Source of the DNA: Rugamonas apoptosis | GTDB taxonomy: Bacteria > Pseudomonadota > Gammaproteobacteria > Burkholderiales > Burkholderiaceae_D | DNA length: 64,000 nucleotides | Reading direction: 5' to 3' | NCBI RefSeq assembly: GCF_014042355.1 | Contig: NZ_JACEZU010000012.1 | Span: 62,001 to 126,000, forward strand | Notes under the pieces: generated by a model | Database searches by the model: none | What the model saw: the letters and a program-made list of their open reading frames with translations, nothing else | What the model was told of the DNA's origin: nothing | Program-made: the position numbers and the translations under genes | Shown: in pieces, positions 1 to 8,044 of the stretch | Position numbering within the stretch: position 1 is the first letter of the stretch | How the letters are laid out: every line of letters starts with the position of its first letter

Positions 1-32
1 CGCTGTCGGTCGATGGCGGCATGACGGCCTGA
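1..32 (+). CDS. 3' end of a short-chain dehydrogenase/reductase (partial)
   Basis: The window opens inside a gene. The frame read from base 3 gives LSVDGGMTA followed by TGA at 30-32. A C-terminus of the form VDGG followed by a few residues is typical of short-chain dehydrogenases (SDR), where it lies in the last strand near the cofactor site. It lies on the same strand as the catabolic island and could be its upstream part, for example a dehydrogenase acting on a dihydrodiol or ketone. Only ten codons are visible, so the family is an inference from a short tail. Confidence 0.45.
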   Translation, partial: LSVDGGMTA

Positions 33-93
33 CAGCGGTGGACGGAATCGCTTGTGCGCGTGGCAGCGCACAGTGCGCAACGCATGAAACTAA

Positions 94-128
94 AGGGCCG
101 GGTCCTGTGCAATACAGAACCCGGCCCT
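94..128. terminator. Terminator-like hairpin after the SDR gene
   Basis: Perfect 10-base arms AGGGCCGGGT (94-103) and ACCCGGCCCT (119-128) enclose a 15-base loop. The following T-run is poor (TGATGCATTTCC), so this is either a weak intrinsic terminator or an mRNA 3'-end hairpin. It separates the upstream SDR gene from the Rieske oxygenase gene. Confidence 0.5.
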
Positions 129-297
129 GATGCATTTCCGGGTGTGATTTCACTGTTCGACGTGACGCAACCCATCCCACAGCAGCACCGAAACATGGAG
201 GCGTTTCTGATCGCGCCATCCTGTCATCGCCAGGCCCAACTATGCAAACGGCGCCAGCGTTTTTCTGCGTTGACGGGATAGTGGGTTCACCTACGGG

Positions 298-318
298 AGC
301 GCCAGCCGGGTTGGCGCT
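298..318. promoter_or_regulatory. Inverted repeat upstream of the Rieske oxygenase gene
   Basis: Perfect 7-base arms AGCGCCA (298-304) and TGGCGCT (312-318) lie 68 bases before the oxygenase start. It could be an operator or a leader hairpin. The 33-385 gap holds no credible gene; apart from this repeat and the upstream hairpin nothing else was recognised. Confidence 0.3.
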
Positions 319-385
319 ACGTAAGATGGAATCACTGCTTCGCATACGACGAAGCATTTTTCCCATACCGTAGCAGGAGACTTCC

Positions 386-1726
386 ATGGCAGATAAACCC
401 GTTGTCCGGCGCCGCGTCGTCAAGACCGGCATCAGCGAAGAGCGCACCAACAGCAGCAAAGTCCAGAGCCAGTATCAGCCGTACAAGGATGCGGCATGGG
501 GCTTCATCAATCATTGGTACCCGGCCTTGTTCAGCAATGAGCTGCCGGAAGACCATGTCGAAGGCATCCAGATTTGCGGCATTCCCATCGTATTGCGCCG
601 TGTGGATGGCAAGATTTACGCGCTGAAGGATCAATGCGTGCACCGCGGCGTTCGCCTGTCGGAAAAGCCGACGTGCTTCAACAAGGAAACGATCTCCTGC
701 TGGTACCACGGGTTCACGTTCGATCTCGATTCCGGCGTGTTGTCCACCATCGTGGCCAATCCCGAAGACAAGCTGATCGGCACGACCGGCATCACCACCT
801 ATCCCGTGCGGGAAGTGGCCGGCATGATCTTCGTGTTCGTGCGTGAAGACGATTTCCCTGATACCGATGTGCCGCCCCTGTCGGACGACCTGCCGTTCCG
901 CTTCCCGGAAAACAGCGAACGCTTCCCGCACCCACTGTGGCCAGCCGCGCCGAGCATCCTGGACGAAAACGCCGTGGCCCTGGGTATGCACCGCACCGGC
1001 TTCGGCAACTGGCGTATCGCCTGCGAGAACGGCTTCGACAATGCCCACATCCTGGTCCACAAGGACAACACGATCGTCCATGCCCTGGATTGGGTTCTGC
1101 CCTTGGGCATATTGCCGACCAGCGATGACTGCATCACCACGGTCGAGGACGACAAGGGGCCGAAGGGGCTGATGCAGTGGCTGTTTACCGAAAAGTGGGC
1201 GCCCGTGCTCGAGAACGACAAGCTGGGACTCAAGGTGGAAGGCCTCAAGGGCCGCTACTACCGCACCTCGGTGGTGTTGCCGGGCGTACTGATGGTCGAG
1301 AACTGGCCGGAAGAGCACGTGGTGCAGTACGAATGGTACGTGCCGATCACCGACGACACGCACGAATACTGGGAAGTGCTGGTGCGCGTCTGCCCGACCG
1401 AGGAAGACCGCAAGAAATACCAGTATCGTTTTGATCGCGTCTACAAGTCGCTCTGCCTCCACGGCTTCAACGACTGCGACCTGTATGCCCGTGAAGCGAT
1501 GCAGAACTTCTATGCCGACGGCACCGGCTGGGATGACGAGCAGTTGGTGGCGACCGACGTCTCCCCCATCACCTGGCGCAAATTGGCGTCGCGCTGGAAT
1601 CGCGGTATCGCCAAGCCTGGACGTGGCGTGGCCGGCGCGCTGAAGACGACCAGCCTGCGCTTCAAGGACACCGCCGACGGCATGCGCCCCGGCTACAAGG
1701 TCCCGAAGGTCCCGGACGAAGCGTAA
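386..1726 (+). CDS. Rieske non-heme iron oxygenase, alpha-only terminal oxygenase (OxoO/CarAa-like)
   Basis: This is the terminal oxygenase of a two-component ring-hydroxylating system. The Rieske [2Fe-2S] ligands are C84, H86, C105 and H108 (CVH and CWYH motifs). The mononuclear iron site is H221, H225 and probably D365 in the segment before AREAM. Overall pattern (INHWYP start of the Rieske domain, HKD after the histidines, YEWYVP, GFNDCDLYAREAM) resembles carbazole dioxygenase CarAa and especially 2-oxo-1,2-dihydroquinoline 8-monooxygenase OxoO, whose length, from memory, is also about 446 residues. No beta-subunit gene is nearby, as expected for this homotrimeric alpha-only class. AGGAGA at 375-380 supports the ATG. 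Its reductase is two genes downstream. The substrate is inferred from family and neighbours; carbazole-type or other heteroaromatic substrates remain possible. Confidence 0.88.
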   Translation: MADKPVVRRRVVKTGISEERTNSSKVQSQYQPYKDAAWGFINHWYPALFSNELPEDHVEGIQICGIPIVLRRVDGKIYALKDQCVHRGVRLSEKPTCFNKETISCWYHGFTFDLDSGVLSTIVANPEDKLIGTTGITTYPVREVAGMIFVFVREDDFPDTDVPPLSDDLPFRFPENSERFPHPLWPAAPSILDENAVALGMHRTGFGNWRIACENGFDNAHILVHKDNTIVHALDWVLPLGILPTSDDCITTVEDDKGPKGLMQWLFTEKWAPVLENDKLGLKVEGLKGRYYRTSVVLPGVLMVENWPEEHVVQYEWYVPITDDTHEYWEVLVRVCPTEEDRKKYQYRFDRVYKSLCLHGFNDCDLYAREAMQNFYADGTGWDDEQLVATDVSPITWRKLASRWNRGIAKPGRGVAGALKTTSLRFKDTADGMRPGYKVPKVPDEA

Positions 1727-1806
1727 GCCACGCACAGGGTCGCGTCATCGTGCGCGGCCCTGTTGCTCTGGTCTTTGCCTGTCTTCTTCCGTGGTTTGGA
1801 GTGAGC

Positions 1807-3204
1807 ATGGAAAACGAATTGCACTATCTGGAAATGTCCGAGCTGTCGCAGCTGATCCGCCGCGGCAAGATCTCGCCCGTCGACGTCGCGCAGGCGCAAC
1901 TGGCGCGCATCGAGAAGCTCGATGGCCAACTCAATAGCTATGCGTACGTCGCGGCGGAGCAGGCGTTGGCGCAGGCGCGCCAGGCCGAGGCCGAACTGGC
2001 GCGCGGCGAGTATCGTAGCCCCTTGCACGGCGTGCCGATTGCCGTCAAAGACCTGTTCTGGACGCGGGACATGCCGACAACGGCGGGCACGACGGTGTAC
2101 CGCGACTTCCTGCCGCCGGAAGACGCGACAGTGGTGGCGCGCCTGAAGGACGCGGGCGCCGTGATACTCGGCAAGTTGCGCATGACCGAGGGCGCGTTCG
2201 CCATCCATCATCCCGACTTGCCGGCACCGAGCAATCCCTGGGGCGCGGCGCATTGGGCTGGCGCCTCGTCCAGCGGCAGCGGGGTGGCCACGGCGGCCGG
2301 CCTCTGCTATGCGGCGCTGGGTACCGACACGGGCGGCTCGATCCGTTTCCCTTGTGCGGCCAATGGCCTGACTGGCCTCAAACCGACCTGGGGCCGTGTG
2401 AGCCGGCATGGCGTGTTCGAGCTTGCGGCCAGCCTTGACCATGTTGGCCCCATGGCGCGCAGCGCCAAGGATGTGCTCTACCTGCTGTGCGCCATCGCCG
2501 GACATGATCCCAAGGACCCGACTTCGCTGCCCGGCGCATGCCTGGAAATTCCCGAGATCGCTGAGACGTTCAAGGGCCTGCGCGTCGGCGTGGACGAATC
2601 CTGGCTGAGCGATGGCGTTGATCCCGCCATCCAGCACGGCCTGCAACAGATCATGGCGCTCATTCGTGAAGACGGTGGCGTCCTGTACAGCGTGCGTATG
2701 CCCGATGCCCGTGCTGTCAGCACGAACTGGGAACAGCACTGCGGTGTGCAGACCGCGATTGCGCATGAAGCCACTTACCCGAGCCGCGCCGCCGAATACG
2801 GCCCGGCCTTGAGCCGCCTGATCGATGGCGGGCGCGCGCTGAGTGGCCTGGCATACCAGCGCATCATATTGGCCGCACAGCGCTACACCGGCGAAGTCGA
2901 CGCCTTGCTCCATCAGGTCGACCTGGTGCTGGCGCCGGTGCAGCCCTATGCCGCGCCGACCTACGAGCAGCTGGCCGACCTCGCGCTCGATCCCGAGGCG
3001 AATCGCCGCCTGATTCAGTTCACCTCGCCGTTCAACGTGAGTGGCCATCCGTGTCTGAGCCTGCCGTACGGCTGCACGCAGCAAGGCTTGCCACTGGGCG
3101 TGCAATTTATCGGGAAAAAAGGCTCGGAAGCCGTCTTGTGCCGCGCCGGCATGGCCGTGCAGCGCGCGAGCGACTGGCACAAGCAGCATCCGCCCGGAAT
3201 CTGA
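1807..3204 (+). CDS. Amidase-signature family hydrolase (first of two)
   Basis: Predicted 465-residue hydrolase of a carboxamide or lactam bond. The amidase-signature Ser-cisSer-Lys triad is visible: K81 in GVPIAVKD, the Gly/Ser loop GASSSGSG around 152-159, and nucleophile S178 in GTDTGGSIR. The ATG at 1807 is chosen over an upstream GTG because TTTGGAGTGA lies directly before it. The gene sits 80 bases after the Rieske oxygenase and 23 bases before its reductase, so it is co-transcribed with the ring-attack enzymes. That placement suggests it acts on an early, nitrogen-containing intermediate. The substrate cannot be read from the sequence. Confidence 0.85.
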   Translation: MENELHYLEMSELSQLIRRGKISPVDVAQAQLARIEKLDGQLNSYAYVAAEQALAQARQAEAELARGEYRSPLHGVPIAVKDLFWTRDMPTTAGTTVYRDFLPPEDATVVARLKDAGAVILGKLRMTEGAFAIHHPDLPAPSNPWGAAHWAGASSSGSGVATAAGLCYAALGTDTGGSIRFPCAANGLTGLKPTWGRVSRHGVFELAASLDHVGPMARSAKDVLYLLCAIAGHDPKDPTSLPGACLEIPEIAETFKGLRVGVDESWLSDGVDPAIQHGLQQIMALIREDGGVLYSVRMPDARAVSTNWEQHCGVQTAIAHEATYPSRAAEYGPALSRLIDGGRALSGLAYQRIILAAQRYTGEVDALLHQVDLVLAPVQPYAAPTYEQLADLALDPEANRRLIQFTSPFNVSGHPCLSLPYGCTQQGLPLGVQFIGKKGSEAVLCRAGMAVQRASDWHKQHPPGI

Positions 3205-3227
3205 CTTTCACCGGAATGAGAAATACC

Positions 3228-4241
3228 ATGCGTAACGTCACACTTAACTATGCCGACGGCGTCAGCCGCAGTTTTGAAGTCGCCTCCGGCGAGCTCATCC
3301 TCGACGCCGCCATTGCCGCCGAGATGCCAGTGCTGTACCAATGCCAGTCGGGAAGCTGTTCCACCTGCACGGCCAAACTGTCGTCCGGCGACGCGCAAAC
3401 CCGCGCCGGCGCCAGCTCAACCCTCCTGGCCAGCGAAGTGGCCGCCGGCACGCGCCTGTTGTGCGTGTGCGAAGCCAATTCGGACTGCAGCTTCGATGTC
3501 GCCTACACCAGCGAAGCCGGCGCCAACGTGGCGCACGAAGTCCATGCTTTCATCGACACGGTCGAGAAAATCGCCAGCAATGCCGTGCGTCTGACCGTGG
3601 AACTGGCTGAGGGCGAGTGGATGGAATTCCGTCCCGGCCAGTTCATGCAGATCGAAGTGCCCGGCCTGGGCGTGCTGCGCAGCTATTCGCCATCGAGCGT
3701 GGGCACTGACGTGCCGAAGATGACGTTCCTGATCCGTATCCTGCCCGACGGCGCGATGTCCAACTTCCTGTCGCAGGTGGCCGGGCCGGACCAGGTGCTC
3801 AAGCTGACAGGCCCGTACGGCTCGTTCTTCCTGCGCGAAGAGAAGAAGCGCGCGCCGCATATTTTCGTGGCCGGCGGCACCGGGCTCGCTCCCATCCTGT
3901 CGATGATCGACACCCTGCGTCAGACCGGCGGACGCAAGCCGCCGATGCTGCTCAGCTTCGGCTGCGCGACACCGGACGCGCTGTTCTGCCTGGAAGACCT
4001 CGAACTGCGCAAGCAATGGCTGCCGACGCTCGAAACGCGCATCTGCGTGGACCGCGATCCGCTCGATGGCATGCATCACGGTAATCCGGTGAGCGCGTTG
4101 CGGGAAGGCGATGTGACGCCCGACACCGTGGCTTATCTCTGCGGCCCGCAAGTCATGATCGATGCCGCTACCAGGCGTCTGATCGAGCTGGGAGCGGATC
4201 CGGCCAACATCCACAGCGAACAATTCACACCGAGCAATTAA
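3228..4241 (+). CDS. Oxygenase reductase: plant-type [2Fe-2S] ferredoxin fused to an FAD/NAD(P)H reductase
   Basis: Electron-transfer partner of the Rieske oxygenase, moving electrons from NAD(P)H through FAD to a [2Fe-2S] cluster. The N-terminal ferredoxin domain has C39, C44, C47 and C79 in the plant-type spacing. The middle domain has the flavin-binding RSYSPSS motif, and the C-terminal domain has the nucleotide-binding GGTGLAPILSM and a terminal CGP motif. The domain order (ferredoxin, FAD, NAD) matches class IB reductases such as those of benzoate dioxygenase and 2-oxoquinoline monooxygenase. Two in-frame ATGs (3216 and 3228) are possible; 3228 has the better-spaced purine tract. Length is 337 residues. 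Confidence 0.88.
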   Translation: MRNVTLNYADGVSRSFEVASGELILDAAIAAEMPVLYQCQSGSCSTCTAKLSSGDAQTRAGASSTLLASEVAAGTRLLCVCEANSDCSFDVAYTSEAGANVAHEVHAFIDTVEKIASNAVRLTVELAEGEWMEFRPGQFMQIEVPGLGVLRSYSPSSVGTDVPKMTFLIRILPDGAMSNFLSQVAGPDQVLKLTGPYGSFFLREEKKRAPHIFVAGGTGLAPILSMIDTLRQTGGRKPPMLLSFGCATPDALFCLEDLELRKQWLPTLETRICVDRDPLDGMHHGNPVSALREGDVTPDTVAYLCGPQVMIDAATRRLIELGADPANIHSEQFTPSN

Positions 4242-4259
4242 GAGCACAAGGAATCCACC

Positions 4260-5591
4260 ATGCTGCACGCTACCACCCCCGTCCCGTTTTCCGCGGAACA
4301 GCAAAAATGGTATGAGCAGGCCTGCGCGAAGATCGACCCCAAGCGCCTGCAACAACTGCTGTTCGATCTGACCGATATCCACAGCCCGACCGGTGCGACG
4401 CGTGCGGCCAGCGAATTCATGGTTGCCCACCTGGGCAAGGTCGGCTTCAAGGCCGACTACCAGCCGCTGACCGAGATCAGCGGCAACGTCAAGGCGCAGT
4501 ACCAGGGCGCCGGTGGTGGGGCGTCGGTGATGCTGTACGCGCCGATCGACACGCACCTTGACTGCACGCCGGAAGAACGCGCTTTGCTGACTGGCCCGGC
4601 CACCGAGGCCGACATGCAGCCGCGTGCGCAACGGATCGACAACTGGGTGTTCGGCCTGGGCGCGTCCAATCCCAAGGGCATGATCGCCACACTGACCGAA
4701 GTCGCCACCGCCCTGATCGAAGCGCAGGTGCCGCTGCGCGGCGACCTGCTGATGGGCATGGCCGATGGCGGTATGCCGGTGGATATCGCGACGCGCCAGC
4801 ATGCCGGCATGTCCGGCGGCGTGCTGCATTTGCTGAACCGCGGCATGTATCCCGACTTCGCCATCATCATGAAGCCGTGGAACTGGGTCTATCACGAAGA
4901 GCCCGGCATGGCCTGGTTCAAGCTGCGCGTGTACGGCACGCTGGGTTATGCGGGGGTGCCGCATGACATTCCCGGTTTCCGCAGTTCGGTCGGCGCCACC
5001 GCTACCGTCATTCCCGAGCTGGAAAAATGGATCCTCGACTATGCCGAGAACAACACCTCGGGCGTGATCAAGCCGCACGGCTGGATTGCCGGCGTGCGCG
5101 GCGGCGATCCCGAGCGTCCGGCCTTCCCATCCTTCCTGACCGAATTGTTCTTCGATGTGCGCGTCAATCCACGCACCTCGCCGGCCGACGTGAAGGCGCA
5201 GTTCGCGGCCTTCGTCGCCGACCTCATGGCGCGTCGCCCCGAACTGGACATGGACTGGGAGATGTACGGCTCTACGCCCGGCGGCACCACCGATCCGCAA
5301 AACTGGATCATCCAGTCCTGCAAACGCGGCTGGGAACACATCGAAGGCCGGCCACACGGCACACCTGACTGGCTGGCCGGCCAGACCGATGGTGCGGCCT
5401 TGCGCCGCTGGGGGGTGCCGACCGCGCGCATCGGCTGGCCGTGGCCGGCGCAAGGCGCGCCGCTGCCGGTCGCCGAAGGATTGGGCGGCATGGGGGCGAC
5501 TTACATTCCCGAGCTCATCCCCTGCGCCCGGAAAGTCATGTATGCGCTCATCGATACCTTGACGCGCGAGCGTGGCGAAATGGGTTTGTAA
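4260..5591 (+). CDS. M20-fold hydrolase homologue with all metal ligands replaced
   Basis: The 443-residue protein has the layout of M20 metallopeptidases/deacetylases (acetylornithine deacetylase, carboxypeptidase G2). Aligning the family motifs by eye shows systematic loss of the dinuclear zinc site. The His of the HxD motif is P95 (APIDTH, with D97 kept). The bridging Asp is N137 (GLGASNPKG). The catalytic Glu-Glu pair is G170-G171 (MADGG). The next Glu ligand is K205 (IIMKP). No histidine remains in the C-terminal ligand position (PLPVAEGLGG). The frame is intact with a good ribosome site (AAGGAA) and tight spacing to both neighbours, so this looks like a maintained protein, not a decaying gene. 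It may be a metal-free enzyme, a lyase/isomerase on the same fold, or a scaffold. The catalytic role is unknown. Confidence 0.75.
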   Translation: MLHATTPVPFSAEQQKWYEQACAKIDPKRLQQLLFDLTDIHSPTGATRAASEFMVAHLGKVGFKADYQPLTEISGNVKAQYQGAGGGASVMLYAPIDTHLDCTPEERALLTGPATEADMQPRAQRIDNWVFGLGASNPKGMIATLTEVATALIEAQVPLRGDLLMGMADGGMPVDIATRQHAGMSGGVLHLLNRGMYPDFAIIMKPWNWVYHEEPGMAWFKLRVYGTLGYAGVPHDIPGFRSSVGATATVIPELEKWILDYAENNTSGVIKPHGWIAGVRGGDPERPAFPSFLTELFFDVRVNPRTSPADVKAQFAAFVADLMARRPELDMDWEMYGSTPGGTTDPQNWIIQSCKRGWEHIEGRPHGTPDWLAGQTDGAALRRWGVPTARIGWPWPAQGAPLPVAEGLGGMGATYIPELIPCARKVMYALIDTLTRERGEMGL

Positions 5592-5625
5592 ACGCCGTAC
5601 AAAAAAAAACAAAAGGAGACCAGCC

Positions 5626-6366
5626 ATGAAAAAGAAACGCATCAAGCTCATTGTTCCCGTGCCGATGAGCGAACAAACCAAATCCATGTTCGCGTCCCAA
5701 CTGCCGCCAGGCATGGTGCGTGACGACATCGAAGTGGAGTTCGTGGGCGCCGGTAGCGTGCTCACCTTGGCCGACAGTTACTACGACACGACCCTGATGG
5801 ATGCCGCGGTGCTGGCCGCCGGCATGAAGGCCGAGGAAGAGGGTTTCGACGCGGTATGCATCAATACCGTCAGCGATTCCGGCCTCTACGGCTTGCGCTC
5901 GCGCCTGTCGATTCCCGTGATGGCGCCGGGCCAGAGTGCTTTCCACCTGGCTTGCACGCTAGGTCACAAGTTCTCCGTCCTGACCATGTGGCCGCAGTGG
6001 TTCGCGCTCTACCGCAAGACGGTCAAGGAATACAACCTCGAGTCCCGCCTGGCATCGATACGCGCCATCAATGTGCGTCCGGACACCGAGTCCTTATTGC
6101 AAGGCAAGGAGGAAGTCGTGTTCGGCAAGCTGCTGGAGCAGGCCAAACTGGCCATCGAGGAAGACGGCGCGGATGTGCTGGTGCTCGGTTCCACCACCAT
6201 GCATCAGTCGCATGCCTATCTGGCGGCCAACTTGCCGGTGCCGGTCCTCAACCCCGGGGTGATCGCCTACAAGATGTGCGAAATGCTGCTCGACCTCGGC
6301 ATCGCTCACAGCAAGACCGCCTTCCCCAGTCCGGAAGTGATCAAGGATCAGGCCTTCCGTATTTGA
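5626..6366 (+). CDS. Asp/Glu/hydantoin-racemase-fold protein lacking both catalytic cysteines
   Basis: The 246-residue protein has the two-domain pseudo-symmetric pattern of the Asp/Glu racemase superfamily (hydantoin racemase, maleate isomerase, arylmalonate decarboxylase). The two segments that normally carry the catalytic cysteines are recognisable but altered: ACFSDPG-type becomes INTVSDSG, with T81 in the Cys position, and VLGCAGM-type becomes VLGSTTM, with S189 there. C78 lies three residues upstream of the first site and might substitute. AAGGAG at 5613-5618 fixes the start. The neighbours are the M20-like protein before it and an amidase after it. The family uses cysteine acid/base or nucleophilic chemistry, so this protein probably performs a different reaction, perhaps isomerisation or water addition on a pathway intermediate. 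Confidence 0.75.
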   Translation: MKKKRIKLIVPVPMSEQTKSMFASQLPPGMVRDDIEVEFVGAGSVLTLADSYYDTTLMDAAVLAAGMKAEEEGFDAVCINTVSDSGLYGLRSRLSIPVMAPGQSAFHLACTLGHKFSVLTMWPQWFALYRKTVKEYNLESRLASIRAINVRPDTESLLQGKEEVVFGKLLEQAKLAIEEDGADVLVLGSTTMHQSHAYLAANLPVPVLNPGVIAYKMCEMLLDLGIAHSKTAFPSPEVIKDQAFRI

Positions 6367-6390
6367 TCCGGCATTTGACAAGGTAATCCC

Positions 6391-7839
6391 ATGAAAACGT
6401 CTCAAGCGGCAGCTGCTACGCTGTCGACCGATCTCACCATTTATGAAGCGATGGCAGCCTTCCGTGACGGCACGCTGACCAGCACGGCCCTGGTCGAGGC
6501 TTGTTTGCGGCGCATCGAGGAAGGCAAGCATCTCAATGCCTTCGTGACAGTCGACGCGGCCGGCGCGCTCAAGGCGGCCGCGCAAGCCGACGGGGAGCGC
6601 GCGGCCGGCAGGCCGGGGAAGCCGCTGGCCGGCATTCCCATCGTCGTCAAGGACAATATCCACGCCGCCGGCTTGCCGTGCACGGCAGGTTCCCCGGCAC
6701 TGGCCGATTTCGTGCCGGAACAGGATGCCCCGACCTTGCAGAAGCTGCGCGATGCCGGTGCCATCGTGCTGGGCAAGACCAACATGAACGAGTTGGCCTT
6801 TGGTGCGACTGGCTATAACCCTTCATTTAATACCGGCAGCATGGTCGGGGTCCGCAACGCCTATGACAGCGAACGCATCGCCGGCGGCTCCTCCTCGGGC
6901 AGCGCGGTGGCGATGGGCGCACGCATGGCGCTGGCGGCGCTCGGCACGGACACGGGCGGATCGATGCGCATTCCCTGTGCCTTGAACGGGTGCGCATCGC
7001 TGCGGCCCAGCAGCGGCCGGTACCAGCGACTGGGCACGATTCCCATTTCGACCAGCCGGGATACCGTCGGGCCGATGGCGCAATGCATGTCGGATGTGGC
7101 CCTGCTCGATGCGCTGATCACTGATGACTATGCCTTGCCGTCTGTCGCGCTGGCCGGTTTGCGGCTTGGCATCCCGGCGGAGTTCTGGACCAGGCTGGAC
7201 GAGGAAACACGGGAATGCGCCGAGGCCGCGCTGGCCACGTTGCGCGAACACGGCGTGACGCTGATCCATATACCGGATGCGGGACTGTTCGATCTGAATC
7301 AACCCATTGGTTTCCCGGTCGTCATCCATGAGGCGCGCGTCGGCATGCAGGCCTATCTGCGCGAGCAGGGGCCGGGGATATCGATCGAAGCCATGGTCGA
7401 GAAGATCAATAGCCCGGATGTGAAAACCATTTATCAGCAATGGGTTCTTCCCGGAAAAACGCCTACGCCGCAAGGCATGGTCGAGGTCGCGCCCTTGTAC
7501 GAGGCAGCCGAACAGCGCGGCAGGGACGCGCTGAAACAGCGCTATCAAACCCTGTATGAAAGCTTGTCGATCGACGCGTTGGCTTTTCCCACGACCACCA
7601 TCGTGGCGCCGCTGGCACGTCCGGAGGTCAACGAGCCGGAAAATTTCGAAGGCCTGATCCGCAATACCGAACCTGCCGCCAGCGCAGGCCTGGCCTGCAT
7701 TCAGCTGCCGGTCGGCTTGGGACGGCGCAGCGGCTTGCCGGTCGGGCTGGAACTGGATGCGCCGGCAGGAAGCGATCGCCGTCTGCTGGCGATCGGCATC
7801 GCCATCGAATCCGTGCTCGGCCGCATAGCCCCGGCCTGA
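6391..7839 (+). CDS. Amidase-signature family hydrolase (second of two)
   Basis: A 482-residue amidase with the triad K87 (GIPIVVKD), the GGSSSGS loop at 165-171 and nucleophile S191 (GTDTGGSMR). The style, including GSMRIPCALNG, recalls indoleacetamide and mandelamide hydrolases, so an aryl-substituted short-chain amide is a plausible substrate. It begins 25 bases after the racemase-like gene (AAGG before the ATG) and closes the first gene block of the island. It is clearly diverged from the amidase at 1807-3204, so the two probably act on different intermediates. The exact substrate is unknown. Confidence 0.83.
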   Translation: MKTSQAAAATLSTDLTIYEAMAAFRDGTLTSTALVEACLRRIEEGKHLNAFVTVDAAGALKAAAQADGERAAGRPGKPLAGIPIVVKDNIHAAGLPCTAGSPALADFVPEQDAPTLQKLRDAGAIVLGKTNMNELAFGATGYNPSFNTGSMVGVRNAYDSERIAGGSSSGSAVAMGARMALAALGTDTGGSMRIPCALNGCASLRPSSGRYQRLGTIPISTSRDTVGPMAQCMSDVALLDALITDDYALPSVALAGLRLGIPAEFWTRLDEETRECAEAALATLREHGVTLIHIPDAGLFDLNQPIGFPVVIHEARVGMQAYLREQGPGISIEAMVEKINSPDVKTIYQQWVLPGKTPTPQGMVEVAPLYEAAEQRGRDALKQRYQTLYESLSIDALAFPTTTIVAPLARPEVNEPENFEGLIRNTEPAASAGLACIQLPVGLGRRSGLPVGLELDAPAGSDRRLLAIGIAIESVLGRIAPA

Positions 7840-7865
7840 AACCGCGCCGTCATGTACTGAGCGTG

Positions 7866-7891
7866 GACGCGCCACAACACGTCGGCGCGTC
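7866..7891. terminator. Hairpin after the amidase block
   Basis: Perfect 8-base arms GACGCGCC (7866-7873) and GGCGCGTC (7884-7891) with a 10-base loop lie 27 bases after the amidase stop. There is no T-run, so it may slow decay or attenuate rather than terminate. It marks the border between the ring-attack genes and the transport module. Confidence 0.4.
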
Positions 7892-8044
7892 GCTGTGCGC
7901 ACGCTTATCCCATTTGCGACGGCGCCGTCATGAATGTTGCAGGCCGGGGATAAGCCGGCAGTGCCGGGATAGCCGGGCATGACCTGGATCGAGAAAATCG
8001 TTTCGTAGCAGCCTTTTTTGCATGTCAACTTTGTGGACCACTTT

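Noticed and set aside
386..1726. Carbazole 1,9a-dioxygenase (carAa) as a firm assignment
   Set aside because: The family is related, but there is no separate CarAc ferredoxin or CarB genes, the reductase carries its own ferredoxin domain, and MhpB rather than CarB follows.
4260..5591. Plain annotation as acetylornithine deacetylase or generic M20 peptidase
   Set aside because: None of the metal-ligand motifs is retained, so a standard zinc hydrolase activity should not be assumed.
3417..5765. Long minus-strand frame opposite the reductase and M20-like genes
   Set aside because: Same antisense GC artefact: composition is Arg/His/Gly-rich, there is no ribosome site, and the sense frames have clear families.
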